The position numbers were made by a program, and so were the translations under genes. This document shows positions 1-9,001 of a stretch of DNA of 64,000 nt, one piece after another (position 1 is the stretch's first letter; the number at the start of each line of letters is the position of its first letter). The notes below the pieces were generated by a model that was not told the DNA's origin, did no database searches, and saw only the letters and a program-made list of their open reading frames with translations. The DNA is from Kuschelorhynchus macadamiae. Lineage: Eukaryota > Arthropoda > Insecta > Coleoptera > Curculionidae. The stretch lies in contig JAUTXW010000539.1 in assembly GCA_030620095.1 (NCBI GenBank), positions 1 through 64,000 of the forward strand. Reading direction: 5' to 3'.

Positions 1-1
1 A

Positions 2-1008
2 TTAGAAACCCAGTTCAAAAAAGAATTCAAGTATTTCCCAAGGGTGTGGTATAGATACGTAGACGATATATTTACTATTTTTGATACTAAAACAGAAAAT
101 TTGGACACTTTCTTAGAAACATTAAACAATAAATATCCTTCTATTAATTTTACGTACGAAAAGGAGAACAATGGGCAATTACCTTTTCTCGACACGTTAG
201 TTATTAGAAATAACGATAAATTAGAATTTGATATTTATAGGAAATTTACTAATACTGATAGGTATACAACATCCGACTCATTTCATTGCCGTCAACACAT
301 AATGGCAGCATTTCATTTCTTAACTCACAGATTAGTCAATTTTCCATTAAGTAAAGAACGTTTTAACAATGAAATGAATCGGATTAAAAATATAGCTAAA
401 AGTAATGGATATAATGGTAATTTTGTACATAAATTAGTAAACAGACATAAGCATAAGAAAATGTTAAAAGATGCCACTATTCTTCAAGCACCTGAGGCTC
501 CCAATAAGTTCATAGTAATCCCATATGATCCCAGATATACGAGAGGTCTAGAAAAAGTATTTAAAAACGTAGGTTTTAGAGTAGCTTACAAAACGGAGAA
601 CAGTTTGAAAAATCTCCTTGGAAACCCTAAAGACAAAGTCGACTTGAAGGAGAGGAGTGGCATCTATGAAATTAGCTGTAATGACTGCGATCGAAAATAT
701 GTTGGGCAAACTAAACGCTCCATAAACATTCCATAAACCACTGTTCTTTACACATGGCACATTTAAGATACGGAAGAACAGAAAAGTCAAGCATTGCCCA
801 ACACGCTTTAGAAAACAATCACCAAATAGGAATAAATAATCTTAAGTTGATTAAAAATGTATCTAATAATAGATTATTGGATGCATTTGAGAGTATAGAA
901 ATAGTTAAATGTGGTAAGAAAGCACTAAATAAAGACAGAAAGCCTATTCCCTATAGTCCTCTCTATTGTTTACTTGACAACGGTGCAGTCGGGCGCAACC
1001 AAGTGTGA
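2..1008 (+). pseudogene. PLE reverse transcriptase / GIY-YIG endonuclease, frameshifted
   Basis: Coding sequence is open from base 2 to 736 and again, in another frame, from about 754 to 1008. The first part carries the RT catalytic motif YRYVDDIF (about 51-72) and the thumb region, then the endonuclease start GIYEISCNDC with KYVGQTKRS (about 660-720), where the GIY and YVG residues mark the nuclease family. A small rearrangement near 730-752 introduces a stop. Copy 2 reads through the matching region without it. PLE proteins of this layout reverse-transcribe their own RNA at a nuclease-cut site. This copy cannot make one intact protein. Confidence 0.85.
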
Positions 1009-1064
1009 CCACATTTACCTATAAATAGTAATAAATATAGGTTAAGTTACTTTAGTTTATATCA

Positions 1065-1107
1065 TCTGCTGATGATGCTAACTTGGTCAGCGAAACGCGC
1101 GTCCAGA
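1065..1107 (+). ncRNA. Hammerhead ribozyme in PLE copy 1
   Basis: The order of conserved blocks is stem I TCTG, core CTGATGA (1069-1075), stem II GCTAAC-TTG-GTCAGC with one mismatch, core GAAAC (1092-1096), loop GCGC, cleavage triplet GTC (1101-1103), then stem I CAGA. The TCTG/CAGA pairing is perfect. The very short stem III matches the minimal hammerheads described in Penelope-like terminal repeats. Cleavage is predicted just after C1103. The assignment is from reading motifs only. Confidence 0.8.
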
Positions 1108-1114
1108 ACGTAAC

Positions 1115-1184
1115 AAGTTGTGGTGTAGTGTGGTTAGAACTCTTGTATTTTGATCTATCGTCCACCACAGGTTCCAGTGTTAGG
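1115..1184 (+). repeat. PLE-A terminal repeat
   Basis: The block beginning AAGTTGTGGTGTAGTGTGG and ending CCAGTGTTAGG recurs at 4514-4584 in the same plus-strand sense. About 38 bp of it recurs inverted at 2335-2373. Confidence 0.85.
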
Positions 1185-1494
1185 ACCTAAAAAGAGAGTG
1201 TTGGCTAATTTCTTTTTCTAGAAAATCCATAAATATTTCAACTAATAAGGGACTAAGTGGATTTCTCATTATTAGACCATCATTACTTGTATATATATTA
1301 TTATTAAATTCAAAATAGTTTTGATATAAACAGACAGAAAGTAAATTCATTATTTCTTGTTTTTTAATAATTTGTACTTGTTCTAAAGATAAAAGTTTGT
1401 CAACAAATGTCAATGTGTCTTGAACCGGTATGCTTGGGAATAAATTAGTTACATCAAAAGAGACGAGTTTAGCGTTCTTTGGTATACCAATTGT
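1185..1494 (-). pseudogene. Fragment of a third PLE family, RT core
   Basis: A minus-strand open segment carries KLVSFDVTNLFPSIP and GLIMRNPLSPLLVEIFMDFL, which correspond to the early RT motifs of PLE enzymes (family A has SFDVSSLFPSVP and GTAMGNCLSPFLANLFM). It is clearly diverged from family A. The piece is cut on one side by PLE-A copy 1 and on the other by a repeat end at about 1489. It has no catalytic YVDD box and is a dead fragment. Confidence 0.7.
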
Positions 1495-1550
1495 CAAGTT
1501 AGACTTGGTCTAAATTTAAACCTCTTTAGTGGATACGGGTGTTAACGTTT
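1489..1550. repeat. Solo end of a MITE family
   Basis: The stretch from TGTCAAGTTAGAC through CCTCTTTAGTGGATACGGG closely matches 47589-47640, which is one arm of a 220-bp inverted-repeat MITE. Only one arm is visible here. Confidence 0.55.
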
Positions 1551-1739
1551 TACCTTAAAAGATACATCTTATCCATACGGGTGTGAAAAGACGAAATTTG
1601 TCGACTATTGAGCACTTGAAATACCTTCTAGGCAGTAGCGGCTCGCGGGTGAAAAAGTAAGTGAAGTGCAAATGAAGCAAGAAAATATCGCAAGAATTTG
1701 TTTGTATGTGGAAGAGGTAGAACATTTTTTACGACTTAC

Positions 1740-2334
1740 CTAAATTTTGTATACTAAATCAATTCTCCTATCCTTCATAGCAGCAAATTTATTTATAACA
1801 TCTTTATAAAATGGATGAGTTGCCCTAATCTCCTCCAGATATTCCTTTTGAATTGAAATATTGCCTAGAGAAGTCTTTTTTGAGATATTATATTTCTTAA
1901 ATAAGTTTTTACACGTTTGAGGCAAGAAAAACTTTTTATATGCTTTGGTTAAAATATCTCTATTTTCATTAATTTTTTTCACATGCTCTTGCAGCGATAT
2001 ATTCCAATAACTGCCATTGGCAAAAATAAGACCAAGCTCATTTTTAAGTCGATGACTTTTTCAAAAATATTTCCCCATATAACTACAACAAATTTTCAAA
2101 CGGGCCAGTCGGAAAATTTAAACTATATTCGGTAAATTTAGCAGAATCTGCTAAACATAAAAATGTAAGTTTTTTACAGTCTTGAAAGCTTAGTGTCATT
2201 TCCATTAAAATTTGGTCCAATATTTCATAAAAAAGGGTTCTATACTTAGCCCTAATATCTTCAGGTAAAAGCTTAGCAAGCTCACGTTTGTAATGATTTA
2301 TTTCTGTAATAGAATTTGCTTTATCAAACATGGT
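1740..2334 (-). pseudogene. hAT transposase, C-terminal half (3' of the PLE insertion)
   Basis: Two open stretches (2331-2083 and 1982-1740) are joined by a short frameshifted spacer that also reads as hAT protein (RLKNELGLIFANGSYWNI). The first begins in the target duplication MFD-KANSITEINHYKREL and contains YEILDQILMEM. The second ends FYKDVINKFAAMKDRRIDLV, the usual hAT C-terminal sequence. The reading frame at 2322 continues exactly from the piece ending at 4585 on the far side of the PLE. Degenerate. Confidence 0.7.
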
Positions 2335-2380
2335 TCAAAATACAAGAGTTCTAACCACACTACACCACAACTTGTTACGT

Positions 2381-2423
2381 TCTGGACGCGCGTTTCGTTA
2401 ACCAAGTTAGCATCATCAGCAGA
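2381..2423 (-). ncRNA. Hammerhead ribozyme in PLE copy 2
   Basis: The minus strand reads TCTG, CTGATGA, stem II GCTAAC-TTG-GTTAAC, GAAAC, GCGC, GTC, CAGA. All core bases are intact. Stem II has one mismatch, at a different pair from copy 1, so the two copies suggest a perfectly paired ancestor. Confidence 0.8.
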
Positions 2424-2508
2424 TGATATAAACTAAAGTAACTTATCCTAACCGAGACTATTTATAGGTAAATGTGGTCACACTTGGTTGCACCCGACTG
2501 CACCGTTG

Positions 2509-4296
2509 TCAAGTAAACAATAGAGGGGGACTATAGGGAATAGGCCCTCTGTCTTTATTTAGTGCTTTCTTAGGACATTTAACTATTTCTATACTCTCAA
2601 ATGCATCCGATAATCTATTATTAGATACATTTTTAATCAACTTAAGATTATTTATTCCTATTCGGTGATTGTTTTCCAAAGCATGTTGGGCAATGCTTGA
2701 CTTTTCTGTTCTTCCGTATCTTAAATGTGCCATGTGTTCTTTAAAACGAATGTTTATGGAGCGTTTAGTTTGCCCAACATATTTTAGATCGCAGTCATCA
2801 CAGCTAATTTCATAGATGCCACTCCTCTCCCTCAAGTCGACTTGACGTTTTTAAATACTTTTTCTAGACCTCTCGTATATCTGGGATCATATGGGATTAC
2901 TGTGAATTTATTGGAAGCCTCAAGTATTTGAAGAGTAGTGGCATCTTTTAACATTTTCTTATGCTTATGTCTATTTACTAGTTTATGTACAAAATTATCA
3001 TTATATCCATTACTTTTAGCTATATTTTTAATCCGATTCATTTCATTGTTAAAACGTTCTTTACTTAGTGGAAAATTGACTAACCTGTGAGTAAAGAAAT
3101 GGAATGCTGCCATTTTGTGTTGACGGCAATGAAATGAGTCGGATGTTATATACCTATCAGTATTAGTAAATTTCCTATAAATATCAAATTCTAATTTATC
3201 GTTATTTCTAATAACTAATGTGTCGAGAAAAGGTAATTGCCCATTGTTCTCCTTTTCGTACGTAAAATTAATGGAAGGATATTTATTGTTTAATGTTTCT
3301 AAGAAAGTGTCCAAATTTTCTGTTTTAGTATCAAAAATAGCAAATATATCGTCTACGTATCTATACCACACCCTTGGGAAATACTTGAGTTCTTTTTTGA
3401 ATTGGGTTTCTAATCTGCCCATAAACAAATTTGCAAGGAACGGAGATAAGCAATTGCCCATCGCAGTTCCCGTTAGTTGTTTATAATATTTATTGTAGAA
3501 CTGAAAAAAAATTGATTCATACATAATTTTGTGAGAAGTAAATATTCATCAATAATTTCTTTCTTCAAATTATTGATTTCAAGTAGTTCCTAGGTACTCT
3601 AAAGCTAATGGTATGGGTACACTAGGAAACAATGAGCTTACATCAAAAGATATTAAAATGTCACCTTCTTTTAAGTGAACATTCTTAATTTTATCTAAGA
3701 ATTCTAACGAGTTAGTAACCTCAAAGTTATCATACGAGATATTTAATTTGCCGAATTCTTCTACTAACCATTTTGAAATATTGTACGTTGGTGATTCAAC
3801 AGCTGAAACAATAGGTCTCATGGACTTCCCAGGTTTATGAATTTTGGGAAGGCAATACAGTTTAGATAACTGTGGGTTACTATGTGTTAGTTCGAATTTT
3901 AGTTTATCGGACACAAGGTTTTTACACTGTTTTAAAGTACTTTTTACTTCTGTTATCATTTTTGATAACGGGTTTTTCTCAATTAAATCGTAAGGACCAG
4001 TTTGAATCAAATTGTCTACTCTTTCAAAATAATCTGTTTTGTCTAGTATAACAACCTTATTTCCTTTGTCAGCTTTTAAATAAAAATATTCATTTTTTCT
4101 TCAGTCCCTGGATAACTTCAGTGTTTTTACGAGAAACATATTTTGACTTGTTAACAACGTTTTTTGAGATTTGAGCCTCTCTAATGAATCCCTTAGTTGA
4201 CTCTGGCATGTATTGAATGGAACTTTCGATATTCCCTACAATAGTTGGTAAACTATTTTTTACTGGAGGCTCTGCAAAATTCAAACCTTTATTCAA
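2509..4296 (-). pseudogene. PLE reverse transcriptase / GIY-YIG endonuclease, broken
   Basis: Minus-strand pieces are 4296-4090 (N-terminal; GLNFAEPPV), 4010-3579 (RT fingers; LYCLPKIHKPG and ILISFDVSSLFPSVP), 3524-2832 (RT palm and thumb; TAMGNCLSP and WYRYVDDIFAIF) and 2835-2509 (GIY-YIG; GIYEISCDDCDLKYVGQT). Against copy 1 it lacks about 26 residues between FKNV and the nuclease, which puts RT and nuclease in different frames. The remaining frames are broken by small indels near 3530-3580 and 4010-4090. It was formerly a single polyprotein acting in target-primed reverse transcription and is now inactive. Confidence 0.85.
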
Positions 4297-4584
4297 AAGG
4301 GCGATTTCTCTATTATCAAAAGACTGAGAAGAAAGATTTTCTACAATGTTCTCGTCTTCCGAAGAAATTTATTTTTGTGGTTTCAACTTTCTCAGTTTGT
4401 TTTTAAGTGAACACATTTTCTTCAAAAATTTGGAATCGATAACTACGAATATTTTTCTTTAGAAATCTAACCACTGTTCAAATTCTAAATTACTAAGCTT
4501 ATAAGTGAGTTTTAAGTTGTGGTGTAGTGTGGTTAGAACTCTTGTATTTTGATTTATCTTCCACCACAGGTTCCGGTGTTAGGG

Positions 4585-4848
4585 ATCAAACATGGTATTA
4601 AAAAAATGTTCATTTCTTTTTTTACAGAGCGCCTCACGACAGCGTTTTATATTGGATATGCAAAAATGAATGTCAAACGATTTTTTTTGAAGAACGCAAC
4701 TTGAACAATCAGAATTACTAACTTCGAATTTGATGGCCAACGAGTTTCTGTAATTGTTGGTATACGCCTTGTAGATGCAGATGTAAGGGCATACGTTCGT
4801 TTGGCTGAGTGATGAAAAAATGAGGGATACCACTAAGGCTTTCGACAT
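4585..4848 (-). pseudogene. hAT transposase middle segment (5' of the PLE insertion)
   Basis: Minus-strand open segment ending KRNEHFFNTMFD within the target duplication. It joins in frame with KANSITEI at 2322. It contains DIHFCISNIKRCREALCKKR. The match to hAT comes mainly from this continuity. The extreme N-terminal part is not convincingly alignable by eye. Confidence 0.55.
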
Positions 4849-5130
4849 TTAGAAATATTTTTAAACTTTGCTGCATCAGAACAAATACAGCCTGCGGAGT
4901 TTTTCTTTTTTTTTTTTGAAGGCCATTTAGACTTCCCCCTATTTACTGACTAGCTGCTCTCATCATGGCCGCGAAAGACTAATTGTCGTTTTGCAAGGTA
5001 AAAAACTGCGTCAATTACCAAGCACATAATAGTATAAACGTTTTCGTTAAAATGTATTTTATATATTTAAAATTTTCTTTTAATGGACGTTTTACATGTA
5101 ATTTTTTTATGTAAAGACCTTCATATACAA

Positions 5131-5165
5131 ACAAACAAACAAACAAAAGTATGCTTTATTGCCGC
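5131..5165. repeat. (ACAA)n tract next to an AT-rich tail-like sequence
   Basis: Five ACAA units are followed by a sequence whose complement reads GGCAATAAAGCATACTTTTG, which resembles a LINE 3' end on the minus strand. No coding sequence adjoins it, so the element is unproven. Confidence 0.35.
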
Positions 5166-5312
5166 AGAAAAATTCTACAATTTTATGGACAAAGCAAAAT
5201 ATTAAAAATTATATATGTAAAACATTTTAAAACACACTTTTAATGTGTCAACTAGTAAACAAACACAATAGTGCTTTGATTTTTTACATGTTATTATAGT
5301 TATATTTTTATG

Positions 5313-5534
5313 TTAAACAAAGTATATTGAACATATATTTAACATACCTGCAAATCCTTCCTTATTCCACACTGAATATTTATTGGAAACTAGTAAACAA
5401 GGCCAGCAAAATAATTTTTGTAATATTTGACTACTACATAACCTATGACTATTAAAACTCTGATCTTGTTCCTTCCGTCGATTAAATGGAGTTTCCAACA
5501 AAATGCAAGCCATATCCGTGATCGAATTCATCAA
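5313..5534 (-). pseudogene. hAT transposase N-terminal TTF-type zinc finger
   Basis: The minus-strand segment contains KLFCWPCLLVSNKYSVWNKE-GFA, the TTF-type finger found near the N-terminus of this hAT group, preceded by NSHRLCSSQILQ. Just after GFA the sequence CAG|GTATGT is a good splice donor, so this may be a separate exon. It belongs to the 1633-6076 element. Confidence 0.65.
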
Positions 5535-6180
5535 TAATGTAAATTAATAAACCCGACATCAAATAAAGTTGTAACACCATAAATAAATATAACACAAAAC
5601 AAAGCAAACTGCAAAGGAACTAACCGGTTGCAGCGAAATCCGCGAAAATAAAAGTAAACAACCACCCCAAATTGAACGACACGTGGGTGTAGTGTACTGC
5701 GTTAGCAATTCACCGAGAGCGTTGTATGGCGCTGGTTAACATTATTCTTCTATGCGCTGGACGTCATCGCGTACGCGTTGTCATGGCAACGTAGTAGGAA
5801 AATCGTAAACTAAACCTAGCACCTCCAGCAAAGTCGAAGCGGTTTGCGCCACTGTTATAGTTGTTATAATAAAGTTCGATTGAAAGTTTTAAAAAGCCAC
5901 CGGTCAAGTAAAATATTTATTCGAGATGAACAGTTTATTTTTTGCCAATTAGGTTTATAAATGAATGTAAAAACTTAAATTTCACGAGATATATAACGAA
6001 TATAATTAGATGTTTGCTTATTTATTTTTCCTGGTGAAGTAGCACTTCACCTACTTCACCTGAATAGCCGCCACTGCTTCTAGGAGAGCAGGATAAAAAA
6101 AAAACATGATACGCAAATGTGAGGTCAAGGGACTATTGATATGTTGTTCAGCACACATAATAGGGCATTCGTACCAACTT

Positions 6181-6796
6181 CTACCTGCGTCCTTTGCCAT
6201 CTGGATTATGCCTGGCTAAATGTGCTTTTAAATATATCTCTGAGTGAGTTTTATACGCACACTCGCTGCAGTGGAACTTCCTAGTTTTCCTATGCACTAT
6301 TTGGTGCTTTTGTATTGTTTCTTTCCGAACGGTTTTAAATGAACACTGTGTACATACGTACCATGCTTTTTCGTCTGGCTTTTTATGTTTGATCGAATGT
6401 TGTTTTAAACAAACTTTTGAGTGGCTTTTGAATGAACACTCGGAACAGTGGAACATCTGAATGTTCGTTTGCCTATGTACTATTTGGTGTTTTTTCAAAT
6501 TGTCTTTCCGGAGTGTTTTATGTGAACACTGTGCACATTCGTACCACACTTTATTATCTGGATTTTCATGTCTTAGCGAATGTCGTTTCAGAGAATCCTT
6601 CAAGAGGGTTTTAAATGGACACTTGGGACAGTGAAATTCCTGAATGTCGACTTCCATTTTTTCTCTATGTATAACCATATGTCTCTTTAGATACCATTTC
6701 CGATGCGTTTTATATGAACACTGGGCACATTCGTACCATACTTTTTCATCTGGCCTTTTAAATCTTGATTTACGGGTAAATTCATGTGTGGAGATC
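6181..6796 (-). CDS. C2H2 zinc-finger protein, terminal exon with six fingers
   Basis: This exon encodes about 205 residues with six C2H2 fingers of the form CxxCx12HxxxH, from CAQCSYKTHRKWYLKRH to CSECAYKTHSEIYLKAH. Linkers such as KPDEKVWYE recur between fingers, and the C-terminus is short and basic (PDGKGRR). The likely role is sequence-specific DNA binding in the nucleus. The true exon start is the acceptor TTTTTCCAG just before 6796, not the ATG at 6819, which lies in the intron. The exon begins with the third base of a codon (phase 2), exactly as at 22943 and 49301. No upstream exons are recognisable between 6.8 and 13 kb, which is filled by transposons. The locus may be a partial duplicate. 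Confidence 0.75.
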
Positions 6797-7515
6797 CTGG
6801 AAAAATAATACAAGGTCATTACAAACAGTGTGCGCCCAAAACGTTCGTAACAAGCGCTATTTTGTATTAGCCGAATATAAAGAAAGTTTTTTTATATAGA
6901 TAATATAAACATCAAAAAAAGCTCTAAAAAGTAAAAAATTATATTTTATTTCACATTTAAAATGGCTTTATGAATTGTTTGGTTTTTTTTTAGATAATTG
7001 TTTTCTGTTCTCACGGGCCTGCTTCATTGTTTCCACCTCCCCTCTGAAGTGGCCAAAAATTATTTTTTATACAAAAAAAATACAGTGTATTCAAGACTTA
7101 CTTTTAAACTGTTTTAATTCCAAACCAACTGTACAAGTGTATTACATAAAATGTAACGTATAACAATAAATAATAATAATAACAATAAAGTTGTAATAAA
7201 TGAAAAAATTCTAATTTAATATAATATAAAACTAGGTTGAAATACATATTTGAAAAAATCGACTGATTTTTATTTTTGTAAAAAATGCATTTTTAATTGT
7301 TTTGTTATTAATGACAATTTTGTTTTATGTCTTATATTCTATGGTAAGTTATTGTATATTTTTAAACCATCGTGCATTTTTTCCCAAGTAACTTTTTCCT
7401 CTGATGGTCTGTAACTGTAATGTCTTGTATCGTAATTATGTAAGGTATTAGATTTTTTAAATATAATATTTGATTTTTTCCATTATTAATAATAGAGTGT
7501 ATTAAAATGCAATTT
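6797..7515. other. AT-rich sequence, no gene seen
   Basis: About 60 bp next to the acceptor are conserved with the intron ends at 22944 and 49300. The rest is AT-rich, without convincing coding or repeat structure. Confidence 0.5.
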
Positions 7516-7788
7516 TTAAAAGTTTAAAAATCCCTTAGGTTTATATAGGTTAATAGAAGATTCCAAATATTGTAGTTTATAAATGTATTTTAGAGTTTTA
7601 TATTGCAACTTTTTTAAAGGTTTAATAAGTGGCGAACAAGCAGATCCCCAAATTGAAATTAAATAATCGAATTTAGAATATATTAAAGAATAATGTATGT
7701 TTGTTATGAATTTTATGCTGTGAAATATCTTGCTTTGTATAATACTCCTATTAATGGAGTTATAACGGTTCTTATACTCTGAATACAA
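7516..7788 (-). pseudogene. LINE reverse transcriptase C-terminal fragment
   Basis: The minus-strand segment reads HYSLIYSKFDYLISIWGSA followed by LKKLQYKTLKYIYKL, the conserved region after the RT domain in insect LINEs (typically YSHLxYGIxxWGSA followed by LQKRAxRxI). Only about 90 codons remain. No tail or other LINE domain adjoins. Confidence 0.7.
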
Positions 7789-7996
7789 AATTATGTTCTA
7801 TTCGAATATTTAATATTGTTTATTACTAGCAAGGAAATACCAGAAATGTATCTTTGTTTCACTTTATTAACATAAAAGAAGATTTACTAAGATTTAATGA
7901 AAGTTTATCACCTTCAATGTATCCCATTGCCATTCATTTGTCCCATCCTAAAAACAGTTCCCTATTTACCAACTTCTCAAATGTTCTACCTTCTGC

Positions 7997-8401
<405 letters not shown>

Positions 8402-8640
8402 CAACACCATCCGGAAAACATAAATAACGACCAACGCCTGCGCAGATATAACCTTCGGCCACGAGTGGGGGTATAAAAGGAAGCGTCGCAGTCACCAACA
8501 CTTCAGTCTCTATTCGGACGCGAGAAAGAAAGCTTCGAAAATACCAAATGTGATTTTGGCGAAACGTAAGCAAAAGCGTTCTTTTCAGAACGACAGTAGT
8601 GAACGGATGTACACTCGGAATGAAAACACATTGTATTTTT
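8402..8640 (+). mobile_element. PLE family B 3' end, plus strand
   Basis: Encodes the last residues of the PLE-B protein (NDQRLRRYNLRPRVGV) and then a non-coding tail almost identical to 12225-12419, including the TATA and initiator block. A unique 45-bp stretch separates it from the next (TA)n tract. Confidence 0.8.
8472..8507 (+). promoter_or_regulatory. Core promoter in the PLE-B tail
   Basis: TATAAAAGG at 8472 is followed about 32 bases later by TCAGT at 8503, the arthropod initiator. The arrangement is the same as at 12273-12308. Confidence 0.55.
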
Positions 8641-8662
8641 CCATCCGTGAAGGAGTAAAAAT

Positions 8663-8666
<4 letters not shown>

Positions 8667-8737
<71 letters not shown>
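8667..8737. repeat. (TA)n microsatellite
   Basis: About 35 TA units, directly 3' of the plus-strand PLE-B end and directly 5' of a palindrome. Confidence 0.97.
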
Positions 8738-8739
<2 letters not shown>

Positions 8740-9001
8740 TTCGAATTTATCATACCAAAAAATCCCCGTATATCAATTTTCACTCCATTATTTACATTAT
8801 CATAGATTTTATTTCAAAAATAGGAAAATCAAATAAAAATTTTAACACCCTGTATCTCGAGAACTAGGCCTTAGTTCTCGAGATACAGGGTGTTAAAGTT
8901 TTAATTTGATTTTCCTATTTTTGAAATAAAATCTCTGATAATGTAAATAATAGAGTGAAAATTGATATACGGGGATTTTTTGGTATGATAAATTCGAATC
9001 T
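8738..9001. repeat. 264-bp near-perfect palindrome
   Basis: Two arms of about 132 bp meet at AACTAGGCCTTAGTT around 8869. The right arm is also the start of the left inverted repeat of the neighbouring transposon. A third, inverted copy of the arm lies at 10625-10755. Confidence 0.9.

Larger units (their letters stand above)
1..1184 (+). mobile_element. Penelope-like element family A, copy 1 (5' end outside window)
   Basis: Plus-strand 3' part of a Penelope-like retroelement: reverse transcriptase C-terminal half, GIY-YIG endonuclease, a non-coding tail with a hammerhead ribozyme, then a terminal repeat of about 70 bp (1115-1184). The same repeat occurs in the same plus-strand sense at 4514-4584, where it is the start of the minus-strand copy 2, so the repeat is inverted relative to the element. 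The copy ends at GTGTTAGG and abuts a minus-strand fragment of a different PLE family, which suggests that it inserted into that older element. Confidence 0.85.
2335..4584 (-). mobile_element. Penelope-like element family A, copy 2, inserted in the hAT transposase
   Basis: A 2250-bp minus-strand PLE is flanked by the same 12 bp, ATCAAACATGGT (2323-2334 and 4585-4596, plus strand). Removing it restores one continuous hAT reading frame across the site. The ends carry inverted copies of the PLE-A terminal repeat (about 70 bp at 4514-4584, about 38 bp at 2335-2373). The order on the minus strand is repeat, N-terminal coding, RT, GIY-YIG, hammerhead, repeat. Confidence 0.85.
1633..6076 (-). mobile_element. 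hAT transposon with exact 8-bp target duplication, carrying a nested PLE
   Basis: The left end is CAGTAGCGGCTCGCGG at 1633. The right end read in reverse is CAGTGGCGGCTATTCAGG. CTTCTAGG stands directly outside both ends (1625-1632 and 6077-6084), the 8-bp duplication expected of hAT insertion. The right subterminal part (about 5640-5960) is a CpG-rich leader like those at the 5' ends of the other hAT copies here. The transposase gene runs on the minus strand and is interrupted by PLE-A copy 2. Confidence 0.8.
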
